From positions 1-8,356 of the forward strand of contig PLXB01000503.1 in NCBI GenBank assembly GCA_003151215.1: DNA of 8,356 nucleotides. Direction: 5' to 3'. The notes beneath the pieces are model-generated. The model searched no databases. It saw only the letters and a program-made list of their open reading frames with translations, and was not told where the DNA came from. Source of the DNA: Ignavibacteriota bacterium (GTDB lineage: Bacteria; Bacteroidota; Kapaibacteriia; Palsa-1295). Positions within the stretch are counted from its first letter, which is position 1; the number at the start of each line of letters is the position of its first letter. Shown here piece after piece: positions 7,292 through 8,356 of the stretch. A program made the translations under genes and the position numbers.

Positions 7292-7561
7292 ATGCCTGCA
7301 AGACCGATCCATACCAAGGGAGTTCTGCACCGAATCGATTCATCATGGCATATTGTGCTGGGTGAAGCGCATCCAAGTTTTGAGGAAGGAATGTTTGCAG
7401 AACTCGTACTTTGGGATTCGAGAACGGAAGGCGGAAGGAGTGAAGTAGAAGAAATAGCTCGAGTCCAGCAGTTGGAACCTGCAATAGTGGCGCTTGCACT
7501 TGCATCGGAAGGTTTGTTAGCCGCTTCGGGATTTACAGAGAGACTTATTAGGCAAATTTAA
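7292..7561 (+). CDS. Small hypothetical protein upstream of a PIN-domain gene (possible antitoxin)
   Basis: I do not recognise this 89-residue protein. The first half looks like beta strands (GVLHRIDSSWHIVLGE, then FAELVLWDSR) around two histidines and tryptophans. The second half, from about residue 50, is helical (EVEEIARVQQLEPAIVALAL). No signal peptide, membrane segment or cysteine is seen. It has none of the obvious AbrB, ribbon-helix-helix or Phd/YefM signatures of antitoxins paired with VapC toxins. Its size, its position 19 bases before a PIN gene and its own long upstream gap (96 bases) are nevertheless what an antitoxin would show. The ATG at 7292 is the natural start. No Shine-Dalgarno is visible, as for most genes here. 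The coding call rests on length, layout and protein-like composition. Confidence 0.65.
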   Translation: MPARPIHTKGVLHRIDSSWHIVLGEAHPSFEEGMFAELVLWDSRTEGGRSEVEEIARVQQLEPAIVALALASEGLLAASGFTERLIRQI

Positions 7562-7580
7562 TTATTTCTTAATCCGTCGG

Positions 7581-7991
7581 ATGCAGTTTCTTATCGAGAC
7601 AGATATTCTTAGAGAATATCTTGTCGCAGCAAAGGGCGAAGAGACGATCTTGAGAAAAGCTCTTTCAAATGGTGTTTGCTATACGACAATGTATAATGCT
7701 CTCGAACTGTTTCGCGCAGCTGGCGGAAAAGACGAGAATGATGCAGTAATGCAGAGGCTGATGGTAGTCAGGGTTCTCGGGTTCAACTCCCGGTATGCTC
7801 AAAGCTTTGCAGAATCGGCGCAGGAAATTGAAAACCGGACCGGGATCGTTCTCTCCCAACGAGAGCTACTGATCGTCGGTATGGCGAAAGCGTCGAAACT
7901 GACGATCGTAACAAATGATTTATATGAACGGTATAGATCGGTCGGAATTGTATCTGTTGTGCGCTCTTCCGAAGAGGTTCCGCTCCGGTAA
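7581..7991 (+). CDS. PIN-domain protein, VapC-like putative ribonuclease toxin
   Basis: A 136-residue protein, the normal length for a single PIN domain, a fold that cuts RNA with metal ions held by acidic residues. The order of motifs fits. FLIETDIL at 3-10 stands in place of the usual LLDTNIL. TTMYNALELF (35-44) supplies E42. SQRELLIVGMAKASKLTIVTND (given by key residues E95, T111, N112, D113) matches the DxLIA helix and the TxD strand. At two positions where Asp is standard there is Glu (E6, E95), although D8 could substitute for the first. The protein may be active with this E/D set, or weakened. It follows the 89-residue gene by 19 bases, suggesting one operon and a toxin-antitoxin arrangement. 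Alternatively, the domain may have a housekeeping RNA role. Confidence 0.8.
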   Translation: MQFLIETDILREYLVAAKGEETILRKALSNGVCYTTMYNALELFRAAGGKDENDAVMQRLMVVRVLGFNSRYAQSFAESAQEIENRTGIVLSQRELLIVGMAKASKLTIVTNDLYERYRSVGIVSVVRSSEEVPLR

Positions 7992-8015
7992 AAATTATTG
8001 CGGAACAAATAATTT
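7992..8015 (+). terminator. AT-only inverted repeat after the PIN gene, possible weak terminator or operator
   Basis: AAATTATT (7992-7999) and AATAATTT (8008-8015) are perfect 8-base inverted arms around an 8-base loop, starting immediately after the PIN stop codon. The stem has no G or C and only its own TTT at the 3' end, so it would be a weak factor-independent terminator. A protein-binding dyad upstream of rpoD is equally possible. The inverted repeat itself is certain; its role is not. Confidence 0.35.
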
Positions 8016-8076
8016 CATTTCGAGGTAGTAAGTGCATCGGTTTAATAAGCCTTAGAATCAAAACCTGTAAATCAGT

Positions 8077-8356
8077 ATGAGGATTTCGAAACAGTACACG
8101 AATCGCGAAAGCCAATCTCTTGATATGTATCTTCAGGAGATCGGCAGAATGGATCTTCTAAACTCTACGATGGAGATAGAACTTGCCAGAAGAATCCGTG
8201 CCGCCGGACCTGACGGACAGCGGGCTTTAGAGATTCTTGTAAAAGCGAATCTTCGCTTCGTCGTCTCCGTGGCAAAGCAATACCAGAATCAAGGTCTTTC
8301 CCTCGGCGATCTGATCAATGAAGGCAATCTCGGTTTGATCAAAGCCGCCAAGCGTT
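8077..8356 (+). CDS. rpoD: RNA polymerase primary sigma factor RpoD, N-terminal part (3' end outside window)
   Basis: The first 93 residues of the housekeeping sigma factor are visible and the frame runs off the right edge. The sequence opens with [20 protein letters not shown], the short N terminus characteristic of Bacteroidota/Chlorobiota primary sigma factors, with nearly no region 1.1. [15 protein letters not shown] (14-28) followed by EIELARRIR (33-41) is region 1.2. [20 protein letters not shown] (50-69) and [21 protein letters not shown] (key residues D78, E82, N84 within 73-93) are regions 2.1-2.2, which contact core polymerase. The ATG at 8077 is the first start after an in-frame TAA at 8068-8070. 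The 85-base gap before it contains the AT dyad but no promoter I can support. Confidence 0.95.
   Translation, partial: MRISKQYTNRESQSLDMYLQEIGRMDLLNSTMEIELARRIRAAGPDGQRALEILVKANLRFVVSVAKQYQNQGLSLGDLINEGNLGLIKAAKR

Overview
The window looks like chromosome from a Gram-negative member of the Bacteroidota/Chlorobiota (FCB) side of the tree, possibly an Ignavibacteria- or Kapabacteria-like lineage. Three things point there. The TonB-dependent receptor carries an N-terminal carboxypeptidase-regulatory-like domain. The primary sigma factor has the short N terminus typical of this group, with almost no region 1.1. Shine-Dalgarno sequences are mostly absent. Placement below phylum is inference. All genes are on the + strand and packed tightly. 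No tRNA, rRNA, CRISPR array or insertion sequence was seen, and no gap between genes exceeds 300 bases.

Region 1 (1-4415) is an envelope-related cluster whose genes overlap. It starts with the 3' end of a probable exported beta-rich protein. A GTG/TGA overlap leads into a 739-residue TonB-dependent outer membrane receptor, and a TAATG overlap leads into a TatD-family metal-dependent hydrolase. The TatD frame does not stop where the family normally ends. It continues in frame through a signal-peptide-like segment, a charged coiled coil and an outer membrane beta-barrel, giving one 592-codon frame. This fusion is the oddest feature of the window.

Region 2 (4416-7195) is housekeeping and stress: a full-length bifunctional (p)ppGpp synthetase/hydrolase (RelA/SpoT homologue), then 9 bases later ruvX/yqgF. 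A possible Bacteroidota-type promoter (TAtgTTTG) and a small hairpin lie in the leader of the rel gene.

Region 3 (7196-7991) holds an unrecognised 89-residue protein and, 19 bases downstream, a PIN-domain protein with VapC-like layout. The pair resembles a toxin-antitoxin unit, but the first gene is not a recognisable antitoxin. An AT-only 8-bp dyad follows the PIN stop codon.

Region 4 (8077 to the edge) is the start of rpoD, the primary sigma factor, cut off by the window.

Most of the window is ordinary core genome. No clearly new multi-gene system is visible; the best leads are the TatD/outer-membrane-protein fusion and the atypical PIN pair.
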